This document shows, piece after piece, positions 52,481 to 60,229 of a stretch of DNA of 60,229 nucleotides. The stretch covers positions 1 to 60,229 of the forward strand of contig NZ_AOIM01000025.1 in the NCBI RefSeq assembly GCF_000337575.1, given 5' to 3'. The position numbers were made by a program, and so were the translations under genes. The first letter of the stretch is position 1, and each line of letters begins with the position of its first letter. This DNA is from Natrialba hulunbeirensis JCM 10989. Its GTDB lineage: Archaea; Halobacteriota; Halobacteria; Halobacteriales; Natrialbaceae. The notes under the pieces were generated by a model that did no database searches, was not told the origin of the DNA, and worked only from the letters and a program-made list of their open reading frames with translations.

Positions 52481-53446
52481 ATGGGTGAAGATACCACGCA
52501 AAACGACAACCTCTCGCCGAGTTACGTCGGCGCGGACTCGTTCCTGAACGGTGTTCGAAAGCCCCGAAATGAGCTCACTGACGATGTCGATATCGGTGTG
52601 CTCGGCGTCCCGTTCGATGGTGCTGCCTCACGACAACCGGGGACGCGGTACGGACCGGAAGCACTCCGTCGCGAATCGGGCTGGTACGGTCGGAGCGAGC
52701 CACAGTACAACGCAGGGACGGGCCAGGTCACAGACTACGGCTCCATCCAGATTCAAGACTGTGGTGACGTTCCCGTGGTCACGACCGATGTCGAACAGAC
52801 GGGCGACCACATTCGAGACGCCGTCGAAACGGTCGCCACGCACACGTTCCCGGTCGTCCTCGGTGGCGACCACTACCTCACCTACCCGTCGTTCACCGGC
52901 TTCTCGGAGACCGTCGACGGCCGCGTCGGCCTGATCCACCTCGACTCCCACTCCGATGTCTACGGCGAGCGCGACCTCCACGGCGAACACTGGCACGGCT
53001 CGCCGATGAACCTCATCGCCGACTCACCCCACGGCAGCTACGAAACCCACGCGATGATCGGCCTGCGCGCCTTCGAAGACCCCGACTTCCCGTCGTTCGT
53101 CGACGAATCCGGCCTCTACGTCGACTACGCCCGGGACGTCCACGACCGCGGGATCGAAGCCTGCCTCGCCGACGCAATCGACCACGTCACGGCCTCCTGT
53201 GACGTCGTCTACCTCACCGTCGACATCGACGTCGTCGAACCCACGATTGCTCCCGGAACCGGCACCCCCGAGTTCGGTGGCCTCGATGCGAACCAGTTCC
53301 TCACCGCACTTGAGTACCTCGGCACCTGCGACGCCATCGGGGCACTGGACCTCGTTGAGGTTGCGCCGCGACTGGATCCGACGCGGAACACGCAGCGATT
53401 AGGTGCGGCGGCGGTGTCGCGGTTTATCGAGTCGAAGTTCATGTAG
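52481..53446 (+). CDS. Ureohydrolase (agmatinase/arginase family)
   Basis: This protein of 321 residues has the binuclear manganese site: His131 in LGGDHYLT, Asp155, His157 and Asp159 in HLDSHSD, and Asp248 and Asp250 in TVDIDVVEP. The family removes urea from guanidino compounds (arginine, agmatine, 4-guanidinobutyrate, formiminoglutamate). The substrate-side loop is not that of a clear arginase, so an agmatinase or guanidinobutyrase-like role is more likely. It follows the importer on the same strand, 146 bases on. Confidence 0.9.
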   Translation: MGEDTTQNDNLSPSYVGADSFLNGVRKPRNELTDDVDIGVLGVPFDGAASRQPGTRYGPEALRRESGWYGRSEPQYNAGTGQVTDYGSIQIQDCGDVPVVTTDVEQTGDHIRDAVETVATHTFPVVLGGDHYLTYPSFTGFSETVDGRVGLIHLDSHSDVYGERDLHGEHWHGSPMNLIADSPHGSYETHAMIGLRAFEDPDFPSFVDESGLYVDYARDVHDRGIEACLADAIDHVTASCDVVYLTVDIDVVEPTIAPGTGTPEFGGLDANQFLTALEYLGTCDAIGALDLVEVAPRLDPTRNTQRLGAAAVSRFIESKFM

Positions 53447-53575
53447 GCTCGCCGGTGCTCGACTCTTTGGGCGTCGACCGTTCGATAGCCCGTCACCCCA
53501 TGACTCCTGTTCGCCGGTTTGAGTCTGGGAAGTCAGATCATTTATTTCGCTCCGCATATACGATAGGTGGTAACT

Positions 53576-54784
53576 ATGGACACAGATCAATCCAAAGAGG
53601 GAGAAGATGTCGTCATCATCGGTGCAGGTGCATCCGGCCTCTGGAGCGCGATCGAACTCGCGCCGGACCACGACGTGGTCGTCCTCGAGGCCGGCCGCGT
53701 GGGAGCGGGTGCGTCGGGGTACGCCGCCGGCTTCGTCGGGCCGTTCGCGGACTGGGCACCGTACCCGGCCGCCGTCGAGCACTCTATTGAGGTGTTTCGA
53801 TCGTTGGATGGAAGCCACGGCTTCACGTTTCACGACCGGCCGTACGTCGAACTGGCCGAGACGGACGCCGAACGGGAATCATTCGTCGAGGACTACCAGC
53901 CACTGTTCGATCGGGAGGGGTACGAACTCGAGTACTGGTCCACATCGGAGCTAGCGGGGCGCTGGCCCGGCCGGTTCGACCTCGACGGGTTCGACGGTGG
54001 GCTCGTGAAGGTTGAGAGTGGGATTATCGACGTCAGAGAGTACGCGACAGCGCTCGCCGAGACGGCGCGCGAACGCGGCGTGGAGATCCGAACGCAGACG
54101 CCGGTCGAGCGGATTGTGACTGACGGCGATACCGTCGTCGGGGTCGAGACTCCCGACGACCGTCTCGAGGCCGAGACGGTCGTCTGTGCCGCCGGCGCAC
54201 AGACTGCACCACTGGTCGAGCCGTTCGTGGACGTGCCGACGCGGCAGTTCATCTACTGCAACCTCCGGGTCGAAGCGGACCGTGAACCCAACGACGAGTA
54301 CCCGATGATGTACGGCCGCGACGTCTGGTGGCGGCCGGAGCCCGACCGCCCGCAGACGTTCCTGGTCTCCGGTGGTATGTACTTCCTGCCGGAGCGCGAC
54401 CGGCCGCCACGAAGCCCGCCCGCCGAGTATCTTCGCGAGGTCGAGGGGGTACTCGAGTCCGTCGCAAACGATATCGACGAGGTACGGATCGTGAACGGCA
54501 GCTATCATACCTGTTCGAAGGGGTCTGCAATCACGCCCGACGGGCGTCCCGTTCTGGATGCGCCCGAGAACGCGCCGGACGGACTCGTGATCGTCACGGG
54601 GGTGACGGCTGGGATTTCGATGTCGCCGTTCACCGGTACTGCAGTTCGTTCGCTCGTGACGGGTGAGGAGCCGATGGTTTCGCTCGATCCGTTCGAACTC
54701 GATCGGTTCGTCGAGCCGCCGGCTGACTTTCGCGTCCACGAGATCGAGGAGATGCCGTCGACGTTTCCGGCGGGTGAGTACTGA
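53576..54784 (+). CDS. FAD-dependent oxidoreductase (DAO family)
   Basis: This protein of 402 residues has the dinucleotide fold near the N-terminus (VVIIGAGASGLWSAIELA), VVLEAGRVGAGASGYAAG and a C-terminal GLVIVTGVTAGISMSPFTG that closes the FAD site. Members oxidise amines and amino acids (sarcosine, glycine, D-amino acids). With the neighbouring ureohydrolase and amidases it fits oxidation of an amine group. ATG 53576 is preferred to the GTG-like start at 53567. Confidence 0.85.
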   Translation: MDTDQSKEGEDVVIIGAGASGLWSAIELAPDHDVVVLEAGRVGAGASGYAAGFVGPFADWAPYPAAVEHSIEVFRSLDGSHGFTFHDRPYVELAETDAERESFVEDYQPLFDREGYELEYWSTSELAGRWPGRFDLDGFDGGLVKVESGIIDVREYATALAETARERGVEIRTQTPVERIVTDGDTVVGVETPDDRLEAETVVCAAGAQTAPLVEPFVDVPTRQFIYCNLRVEADREPNDEYPMMYGRDVWWRPEPDRPQTFLVSGGMYFLPERDRPPRSPPAEYLREVEGVLESVANDIDEVRIVNGSYHTCSKGSAITPDGRPVLDAPENAPDGLVIVTGVTAGISMSPFTGTAVRSLVTGEEPMVSLDPFELDRFVEPPADFRVHEIEEMPSTFPAGEY

Positions 54785-54839
54785 CGGAGCTATGGCTCAC
54801 AGGCGTCGAAAATCGCTGATCAAAGTCGATGCCGGCGTG

Positions 54840-56699
54840 CTACGCCGACTGCGACTCCGGTGAGAGCGACTCGATATCGAGCCGTGCTAACGTCTCGGGT
54901 GTTGGCTCTCCTGCTTCCGTCCAGCCGCGTTGCTCGTAGTACGAATCGAGCATCGTCTCGAACTGCTCTTCCGTGATCGCGTTCCCGTCCGCTGGACCAC
55001 CGCGCTCGAGTGGCGTGGTGAATCGCTCCGGTAAGGCGTCGTCGTCTCGCTCGAATCCTTCACGAAGGTTGAACAGCCGTGTGGCGTTCCAGGCGCGCTC
55101 GCCGACGGCCTCCAAGTCCTCGACCGTCACGTCGTAGGCGAGTTCGTTGAGCCACTCACAGACCCGCTCGTAGTTGTATGCGGTGAACGAACACGAGACC
55201 ATACTGTACGTCAGCGCGGTCTCGTCTTGCTCGTCGATGACCACTTCCGCGTGACCGTCCGTGTGGTGTGGGTCTCGCTCCCCGCCGAGCGCGTCGGAGC
55301 CGATCGGGAAGGCCCGCTGGTGGCAGGCACCTCTGTCCGCGGTGGCGTACGCGAGCGCCATGCTGAACGAGGCCCGCGGCTCGTAGGCGGGTAACTCGAG
55401 TCCCTTCACCTGGACGGCGGCCTCGCTGGCGTCGGGGTGGCCGTCACAGAGCAGGTCCGCCGCGCGGGCGGTCCCCTCCGCGAGTTCGTCGCCGATGCCC
55501 TCGCGGTGGGCGATATCTCGGATGACCTTAGCGGCGGCTTCGGCGTCGCCCCAGCGCAGGTTGGAGTCGACGAGTCCTGCCTCGGTGACCTCCATCAGCC
55601 ACGAGAGAACGTTGCCGAGCGAGATCGTGTCCATGCCGAGCGTGTCGGCGAGGTTCGCGAGTTCGGTCACCTCGGTCACGTTCGTGATGTCCGTGTTCGC
55701 GCCCATCATGCCGATCGTCTCGTACTCCGGCCCCCAGTCGACGCTGGCTCCCGGGAACGCACCGTCGACGTCGGCGTCGCTCTCCTCGAAATCGACGACG
55801 TGGCCGCAGGCGACGGGGCAGCCGAAACACGAATCGGTGCCGACGTGTCCCTCCGAGAAGGCGTCGATGTTCAGGTCGTCGACGTTCTCGACGGTGCCAC
55901 GCGACCAGTTGTGCGAGGGGAGCGCGCCGACCTGCTGGGTCCAGTCGACGATCAGCTGTGTCCCACCGTTTCGCGCCCAGGAAACCTCCTCGTCGGTTCC
56001 CAGCCGCTGAGTATGTTCGACCTTCAGCTGCTGGATGTCGGGTGCCTTCGGCGGCGAGTTCCCCGTTGCCACGACCGCCTTCAGATTCTTCGAGCCCATG
56101 ACGGCTCCGACACCGCCGCGGCCCGCGTGGTGGGTCCCCTCGTCGCTCGAAATCGTCGCGTAGGCGACCTCGTTCTCGCCGGCCGGCCCGATACACGCCG
56201 TCTTCGTCTGCTTGCCCTCGAACTGTCGGGCCGTCTCCTTCGTATCCAGCCCCCATAGCTCAGTGGCGTCCTCGAGTGCCAGTTCGCCCTCGGTGATTCG
56301 GAGGGTCATCGGTTTCTCCGCGCGGCCCTCGATTGCGATCGCGAGCACGTCCGGCAGTGCGTATCGGACCATGGTCGGGAAGTGGCCGCCGGAGTAGGAG
56401 TCGACGAACGTGCCGGTCAGCGGCGACTTCGTGACGGCTCCGTACCGCGAGGTTCCCGGTGCGAATCCGGTGAGCGGGCCGAACATGAAGTAGAGGTTGT
56501 TCTCCGGCGAGAGCGGATCGACGCCGGCCTCGACCTCGTCGAGAAGTAGCGCTGCACCGAGTCCCTTGCCGGCGATGAATCTGTCGCGGTACTCCTGGGG
56601 TACCGTCTCGGTCGTAATCTGTTCGTCCGTCAGGTTCACCCTGACGAGCGTCTCGAGTTGTGTCACCTGCTCGGGGGTGTCGACAGTCACCTGTGCCAT
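54840..56699 (-). CDS. Aldehyde:ferredoxin oxidoreductase (tungsten/molybdenum type)
   Basis: This protein of 619 residues has the AOR layout. The N-terminal domain has FGPLTGFAPGTSRYGAVTKSP and SSDEGTHHAGRGGVGAVMGSKNLKAV for the pterin and cluster. The Fe-S ligands are Cys291, Cys294 and Cys298 in CFGCPVACG, with the fourth probably in SMVSCSFTAY near the C-terminus. It oxidises aldehydes to acids with ferredoxin. ATG 56699 is used; the longer frame to 56792 adds unrelated residues. It is divergent from the amidase gene. Confidence 0.9.
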   Translation of the reverse strand: MAQVTVDTPEQVTQLETLVRVNLTDEQITTETVPQEYRDRFIAGKGLGAALLLDEVEAGVDPLSPENNLYFMFGPLTGFAPGTSRYGAVTKSPLTGTFVDSYSGGHFPTMVRYALPDVLAIAIEGRAEKPMTLRITEGELALEDATELWGLDTKETARQFEGKQTKTACIGPAGENEVAYATISSDEGTHHAGRGGVGAVMGSKNLKAVVATGNSPPKAPDIQQLKVEHTQRLGTDEEVSWARNGGTQLIVDWTQQVGALPSHNWSRGTVENVDDLNIDAFSEGHVGTDSCFGCPVACGHVVDFEESDADVDGAFPGASVDWGPEYETIGMMGANTDITNVTEVTELANLADTLGMDTISLGNVLSWLMEVTEAGLVDSNLRWGDAEAAAKVIRDIAHREGIGDELAEGTARAADLLCDGHPDASEAAVQVKGLELPAYEPRASFSMALAYATADRGACHQRAFPIGSDALGGERDPHHTDGHAEVVIDEQDETALTYSMVSCSFTAYNYERVCEWLNELAYDVTVEDLEAVGERAWNATRLFNLREGFERDDDALPERFTTPLERGGPADGNAITEEQFETMLDSYYEQRGWTEAGEPTPETLARLDIESLSPESQSA

Positions 56700-56819
56700 T
56701 GCCAAACACACGTATTCCAATCTATAAATAAGTACCCAGCGCGGCTGGGTGGCGCCAACTCCCGGCGAAGGATGTGAGTGACCCGCACACATTTTACCGA
56801 CGCGAACGAGCTAGTAGCC

Positions 56820-58262
56820 GTGACTGACGAACTCACACACATGTCTGCGGCGGGAATCGCCCGACGGGTTCGAGACGGTGACGTCTCACCGACAGCAGTC
56901 GTCGATGCATGCCTCGATCGAATCGCCGACCGAAACGACCGGACGAACGCCTTCGTCACCGTTACTGAAGATCTGGCCCGCGAACAGGCTCGCGAAGCCG
57001 AACGAGCGATCGAAAACGGCGAGCCACTCGGCCCGCTCCACGGTGTACCGGTCGCGATCAAAGATTTGGACAACGTTGAGGGAATCCGGACGACGTTTGG
57101 TTCGAAGCTGTACGAAGACAACATCGCCGAGGAGGACGACCTGTTCGTCTCACGGTTGAAAGCGGCCGGCGCAATCATCGTCGGAAAGACGAACACACCC
57201 GAGTTCGGCCTGGGTCTCGCGACGGACAATCTGGTCGCCGGTCCCACGGGAACGCCGTTCGATCCGGGAAAAATTTCGGGCGGCTCCTCGGGCGGTGCAG
57301 GTGCTGCACTCGGGGACTCGCTCGTCCCCATCGCACAGGGGTCGGATACCGGTGGCTCCATCCGCGTGCCTGCAGCCTGCTGTGGCGTGTTCGGGCACAA
57401 GCCGACGTTCGGACTCGTTCCTGAAGCCGGCCGACCGAACGGATTTAGCCACCATACGCCCTTTAGCCACCTCGGACCGATGAGCCGCACCGTCGAAGAC
57501 GCCGCCCTCATGCTCGACGTGATGGCTGGCCCCGACGGGCGCGACCCCTTCTCGCTTCCCGACGACGGAACGGCGTACGCAGACGCACCTGACTGCCCGA
57601 TCGACGACATGTCGATCGCGTACAGCCCGGACCTCGGCACGTATCCGGTCTCCGAGACGGTGACGAACGTCCTCGACGACGCTGTGGGCGCGTTCGAAGA
57701 TGCAGGTGCGACCGTCGAACATGTCGACCCCGATCTCGGCCACACGAAAGAGGAAATCGTCGACGCCTACTACACCTTCGCGAACGTCCTCTGGGGAATG
57801 CTCCTCGAGAACCTGCAGGACGACGGCTTCGATCCCTACGACGCGGACCGGGAGCAGCTGCGCCCCTACCTGGTCGACCTGATACTCGAGTCCGACGAGC
57901 CGACGATGAAAGCCTACCGCGACGCGAACGTCGTCCGGACGGACGTTCTCGACGGACTCTGCGACCTCTTCGAGGAGTACGACCTGCTCGTCTCGGCGAC
58001 GATGGCGGTCCCGCCGTTCGACCACGACGAGTATCCCGAGGAGGTCGACGGCACCGAAATCGAGCCGTACCGCGGCTGGATTCTGACGCAGCCGTACAAC
58101 CTCACCGGCCAGCCGGCGGCCTCCGCGCCTGCCGGGCTAACCGACGACGGACTGCCGATCGGCATGCAGATCGCCGCGCCGCGCCACCGCGACGAAGACG
58201 TGCTCGCCGCTGCCGGCGCACTCGAGCGCCAACGGTCGTGGCACGACGCGTACCCGCGGTAG
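56820..58262 (+). CDS. Amidase (amidase signature family)
   Basis: This protein of 480 residues has the Ser-Ser-Lys triad: Lys81 in PVAIKDLDN, a Ser at 156 or 157 in ISGGSSGG and Ser180 in GSDTGGSIR. It hydrolyses amides of unknown identity. GTG 56820 is taken as start; ATG 56841 is a possible alternative and the frame itself opens at 56778. It is followed by the M20 gene after 56 bases, with which it may act in sequence. Confidence 0.9.
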   Translation: MTDELTHMSAAGIARRVRDGDVSPTAVVDACLDRIADRNDRTNAFVTVTEDLAREQAREAERAIENGEPLGPLHGVPVAIKDLDNVEGIRTTFGSKLYEDNIAEEDDLFVSRLKAAGAIIVGKTNTPEFGLGLATDNLVAGPTGTPFDPGKISGGSSGGAGAALGDSLVPIAQGSDTGGSIRVPAACCGVFGHKPTFGLVPEAGRPNGFSHHTPFSHLGPMSRTVEDAALMLDVMAGPDGRDPFSLPDDGTAYADAPDCPIDDMSIAYSPDLGTYPVSETVTNVLDDAVGAFEDAGATVEHVDPDLGHTKEEIVDAYYTFANVLWGMLLENLQDDGFDPYDADREQLRPYLVDLILESDEPTMKAYRDANVVRTDVLDGLCDLFEEYDLLVSATMAVPPFDHDEYPEEVDGTEIEPYRGWILTQPYNLTGQPAASAPAGLTDDGLPIGMQIAAPRHRDEDVLAAAGALERQRSWHDAYPR

Positions 58263-58318
58263 CACCTGAGCGTGAGTGCAGCGGAAACTATACGTTCTGC
58301 CACACGGTATCGAATGTC

Positions 58319-59620
58319 ATGGAATCAGAGGTATGCGCCGAAATAGAGCGAACGCAAGACCGACTGTTCGACTTTCTCGAGGAACTGGTCGCGGCAAAAT
58401 CGATTTCCGGGCAGGAACAACCGGGTCAGGAGGTCGTCCTCGATCGCCTGCGTGCGTCCAACGGCAACCTCGAAATCGATACCTGGGAACCATCGGCCCC
58501 GAACCTCGAATCGCATCCGGGGTTCACCGAGACGGTCACGTACGAAGAATACGGCTACGAGGGTCGCGAAAACGTCGTCGCTACGCGGCCCGGCACTGAT
58601 CCCGAGAATGGTCGAAGCCTGGCCTTCAGCGGCCACATCGACGTCGTCACGCCGGAGCCCGTCGCCAACTGGTCGTACGACCCGTGGGACGCGACGATCG
58701 AAGACGGCCGCATGTACGGCCGCGGCACGATGGACATGAAAGGCGGCATCGCCGCGTTCGTCCACGCCTACGAGGTACTCGAGTCCCTCGGCGTCGAACT
58801 CGAGGGCGACCTGCTCTTGCAGACGACGATCGAGGAGGAAGCCGGCGGGGTGGGCGGCGTCCTCTCTGCACTCGAGCGCGGGTATCAGCCGGACGCGGCG
58901 ATCATTCCGGAGCCGTTTCAGCTCCCGAACGTCGGCATCGCCGGTGCCGGCGTCTCGTACTTTCGGATCACTGTTCCGGGGAAGGCGGCACACACCGCGC
59001 GCAAGTACCGCGGCGTGAACGCGATCGGCAACGCGACGACGATCTATCGCGCGCTGGAGGAGCTCGACGAAGAGCGCCGGGAACGGATCTCCTACGAGCC
59101 GGCGGTCCGGAAGGACCCGGAGGCCGAAGGCAGCGTCACCAACCTCAGCGTCAGCGTCGCGGAGTCCGGCGACTGGGTGTCGAAGGTGCCGGGCGAAGCT
59201 GTTCTCACTGGTCGAATCGGCTGGCCGCCGGGCGAGCGCAGCGAGGACGTTCGTCAGGAAGTCACCGACGCGGTGATGAGCGCGGCGCAGGACGACCCGT
59301 GGCTCGCCGAGCACGAACCGGAGATCGAGTGGTTCGGCTGGGACGCCGATCCGCACGAGATCGACACCGACGAGGAGATCGTTCAGCTCGCGACGACCCA
59401 CGCCGAACGAACGACCGGCGGTGAGACCTCGTACGTCGGCGGCCTTGGCGGCCTCGACGAGCGGTTTTACGCCCTCTACTACGACATTCCCGCAATCTCA
59501 GTCGGCCCACGTGGATGGGGTGGGCACGGTGCCGACGAGTACGTTGAACTTGACTCCCTCGTCGAGACGGCACAGACGCTGGCACTGACGGCGATGGAGT
59601 GGTGCGGGACCGAGGACTGA
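58319..59620 (+). CDS. M20-family metallohydrolase (ArgE/DapE type)
   Basis: This protein of 433 residues has metal and catalytic residues in SGHIDVV (His106), GTMDMKGG (Asp139) and TTIEEEAGG (Glu at about 172-174), followed by the dimerisation domain and a late His in GWGGHGADEY. Members deacylate N-acyl amino acids or open carbamoyl groups. ATG 58319 is chosen because the 27 residues upstream in the frame overlap the amidase end. It ends the rightward group of catabolic genes. Confidence 0.9.
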   Translation: MESEVCAEIERTQDRLFDFLEELVAAKSISGQEQPGQEVVLDRLRASNGNLEIDTWEPSAPNLESHPGFTETVTYEEYGYEGRENVVATRPGTDPENGRSLAFSGHIDVVTPEPVANWSYDPWDATIEDGRMYGRGTMDMKGGIAAFVHAYEVLESLGVELEGDLLLQTTIEEEAGGVGGVLSALERGYQPDAAIIPEPFQLPNVGIAGAGVSYFRITVPGKAAHTARKYRGVNAIGNATTIYRALEELDEERRERISYEPAVRKDPEAEGSVTNLSVSVAESGDWVSKVPGEAVLTGRIGWPPGERSEDVRQEVTDAVMSAAQDDPWLAEHEPEIEWFGWDADPHEIDTDEEIVQLATTHAERTTGGETSYVGGLGGLDERFYALYYDIPAISVGPRGWGGHGADEYVELDSLVETAQTLALTAMEWCGTED

Positions 59621-59805
59621 TCCGCAAACGGTACTTCTTTGTGAGACGTATTTTGAGACGTGTTTTGAGACGAATCTCGTCGACAACCTCCCGTAGCGGC
59701 CGTATCACTCCCTCGTAGCGGTTGAGAGGTCAACGCAGAAAACGAGCCTCCGAATCTCGAATCGGAAAGGTGCCGCCGAAGCGGCGCGCTTCGTCTAGCC
59801 GTCGC

Positions 59806-60229
59806 TTAGCCGTCGTGCGTCGTGATCCGCTCGACGTTCGTCAGCGCCACCGCGATGAGCACGGTGGAGATGGCGAAGACGATGAAGACGACGCTGATGA
59901 CGTTCACTTCGGGCGTCGCGTGCTGTCGGAGCTGGTCCCACAGGTACGTCGGCAGCGTTTGTGTGCGTGCGTCCTTGACGAAGTAGGTGTAGACGAACTC
60001 GTTGAACGAGATCGTAAACGCGAGCAAGCCGGCTGCGACGACGCCGGGCATGATGTTCGGGACGGTAATCTTCCTGAACGTCGTCAACTCGTTCGCACCG
60101 AGGTCGTACGACGCCTCCTCTAACGACCGGTCGAACGCGACCAGCGTCGGAACGAGGATGAGGACGGTGAACGGAATCACCCGTATCACGTGTGCGGCGA
60201 CGACCGTCCAGAAGCTCGCCTGGATGCCG
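59806..60229 (-). CDS. ABC transporter permease, spermidine/putrescine type, C-terminal part
   Basis: The frame continues past the right edge of the window, so the N-terminus is missing. About 140 residues are visible, with three to four membrane helices and the permease loop LEEASYDLGANELTTFRKIT followed by VPNIMPG. The pattern matches the PotC-like second permease of polyamine or iron-type importers. It is the last gene of a leftward operon that lies outside the window. The preceding 185 bases (59621-59805) contain no gene. Confidence 0.85.
   Translation of the reverse strand, partial: GIQASFWTVVAAHVIRVIPFTVLILVPTLVAFDRSLEEASYDLGANELTTFRKITVPNIMPGVVAAGLLAFTISFNEFVYTYFVKDARTQTLPTYLWDQLRQHATPEVNVISVVFIVFAISTVLIAVALTNVERITTHDG

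Overview
The window is chromosome-type DNA from a haloarchaeon, probably of the Natrialbales (inference). Predicted proteins are strongly acidic, Tat signal peptides are common, starts are often GTG or leaderless, CTCGAG-containing words are everywhere, and several families are haloarchaeal specialities: HTH-10 bacterio-opsin-activator-like regulators, the Htur_1727 rSAM-partner family, DUF2249 proteins and small Zn-ribbon proteins. I saw no rRNA, tRNA or CRISPR array.

Positions 1-17.6 kb form an anaerobic-respiration and cofactor region. After the C-terminal part of a CARDB surface protein comes a DmsR/NarO-like regulator. It is followed by a leftward operon for a type II DMSO-reductase-family enzyme (catalytic subunit, four-cluster Fe-S subunit, TorD/DmsD chaperone, DUF2061 membrane protein, MobB) and by an Mrp/ApbC ATPase fused to DUF2249. 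A broken Doc toxin gene and an 86-bp palindromic element follow. Next are two radical-SAM/SPASM proteins that resemble the AhbC/AhbD heme enzymes, their Htur_1727 partner, three DUF2249 genes, a PNPOx-like flavoprotein, a second NarO-like regulator and two small Zn-ribbon proteins.

Positions 17.7-38.7 kb are mixed. They hold a PAS-GAF-Bat-HTH10 sensor next to phytoene synthase; a TPP enzyme, MFS carrier, atypical M24 protein, cupredoxin and LLM oxidoreductase; a 2-oxoacid dehydrogenase E1 alpha/beta pair without E2/E3; Na+-symporter, MFS and MATE carriers; a TetR regulator; and several small membrane proteins.

Positions 38.7-41.9 kb are the most unusual part. A gene-free, A+T-richer stretch carries a decayed palindromic mobile element interrupted by a 262-bp IS6-like MITE with an 8-bp target duplication. 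Next is an array of GTTAGNCTAAC palindromes that ends between the TATA box and start codon of a ParA/SegA-like ATPase gene. That gene overlaps a gene for a small acidic partner. This looks like a self-contained DNA segregation cassette with its own centromere and operator.

Positions 42.4-60.2 kb are a catabolic region: an AMACR-type CoA transferase and acyl-CoA dehydrogenase; a complete ABC importer (ATPase, lipoprotein, two permeases); a TrmB regulator; and RraA-like, nitrilase-superfamily, ureohydrolase, FAD oxidoreductase, aldehyde:ferredoxin oxidoreductase, amidase and M20 enzymes. The set suits uptake and stepwise deamidation or deguanidination of a nitrogenous compound (inference). The window ends inside a second ABC permease gene.
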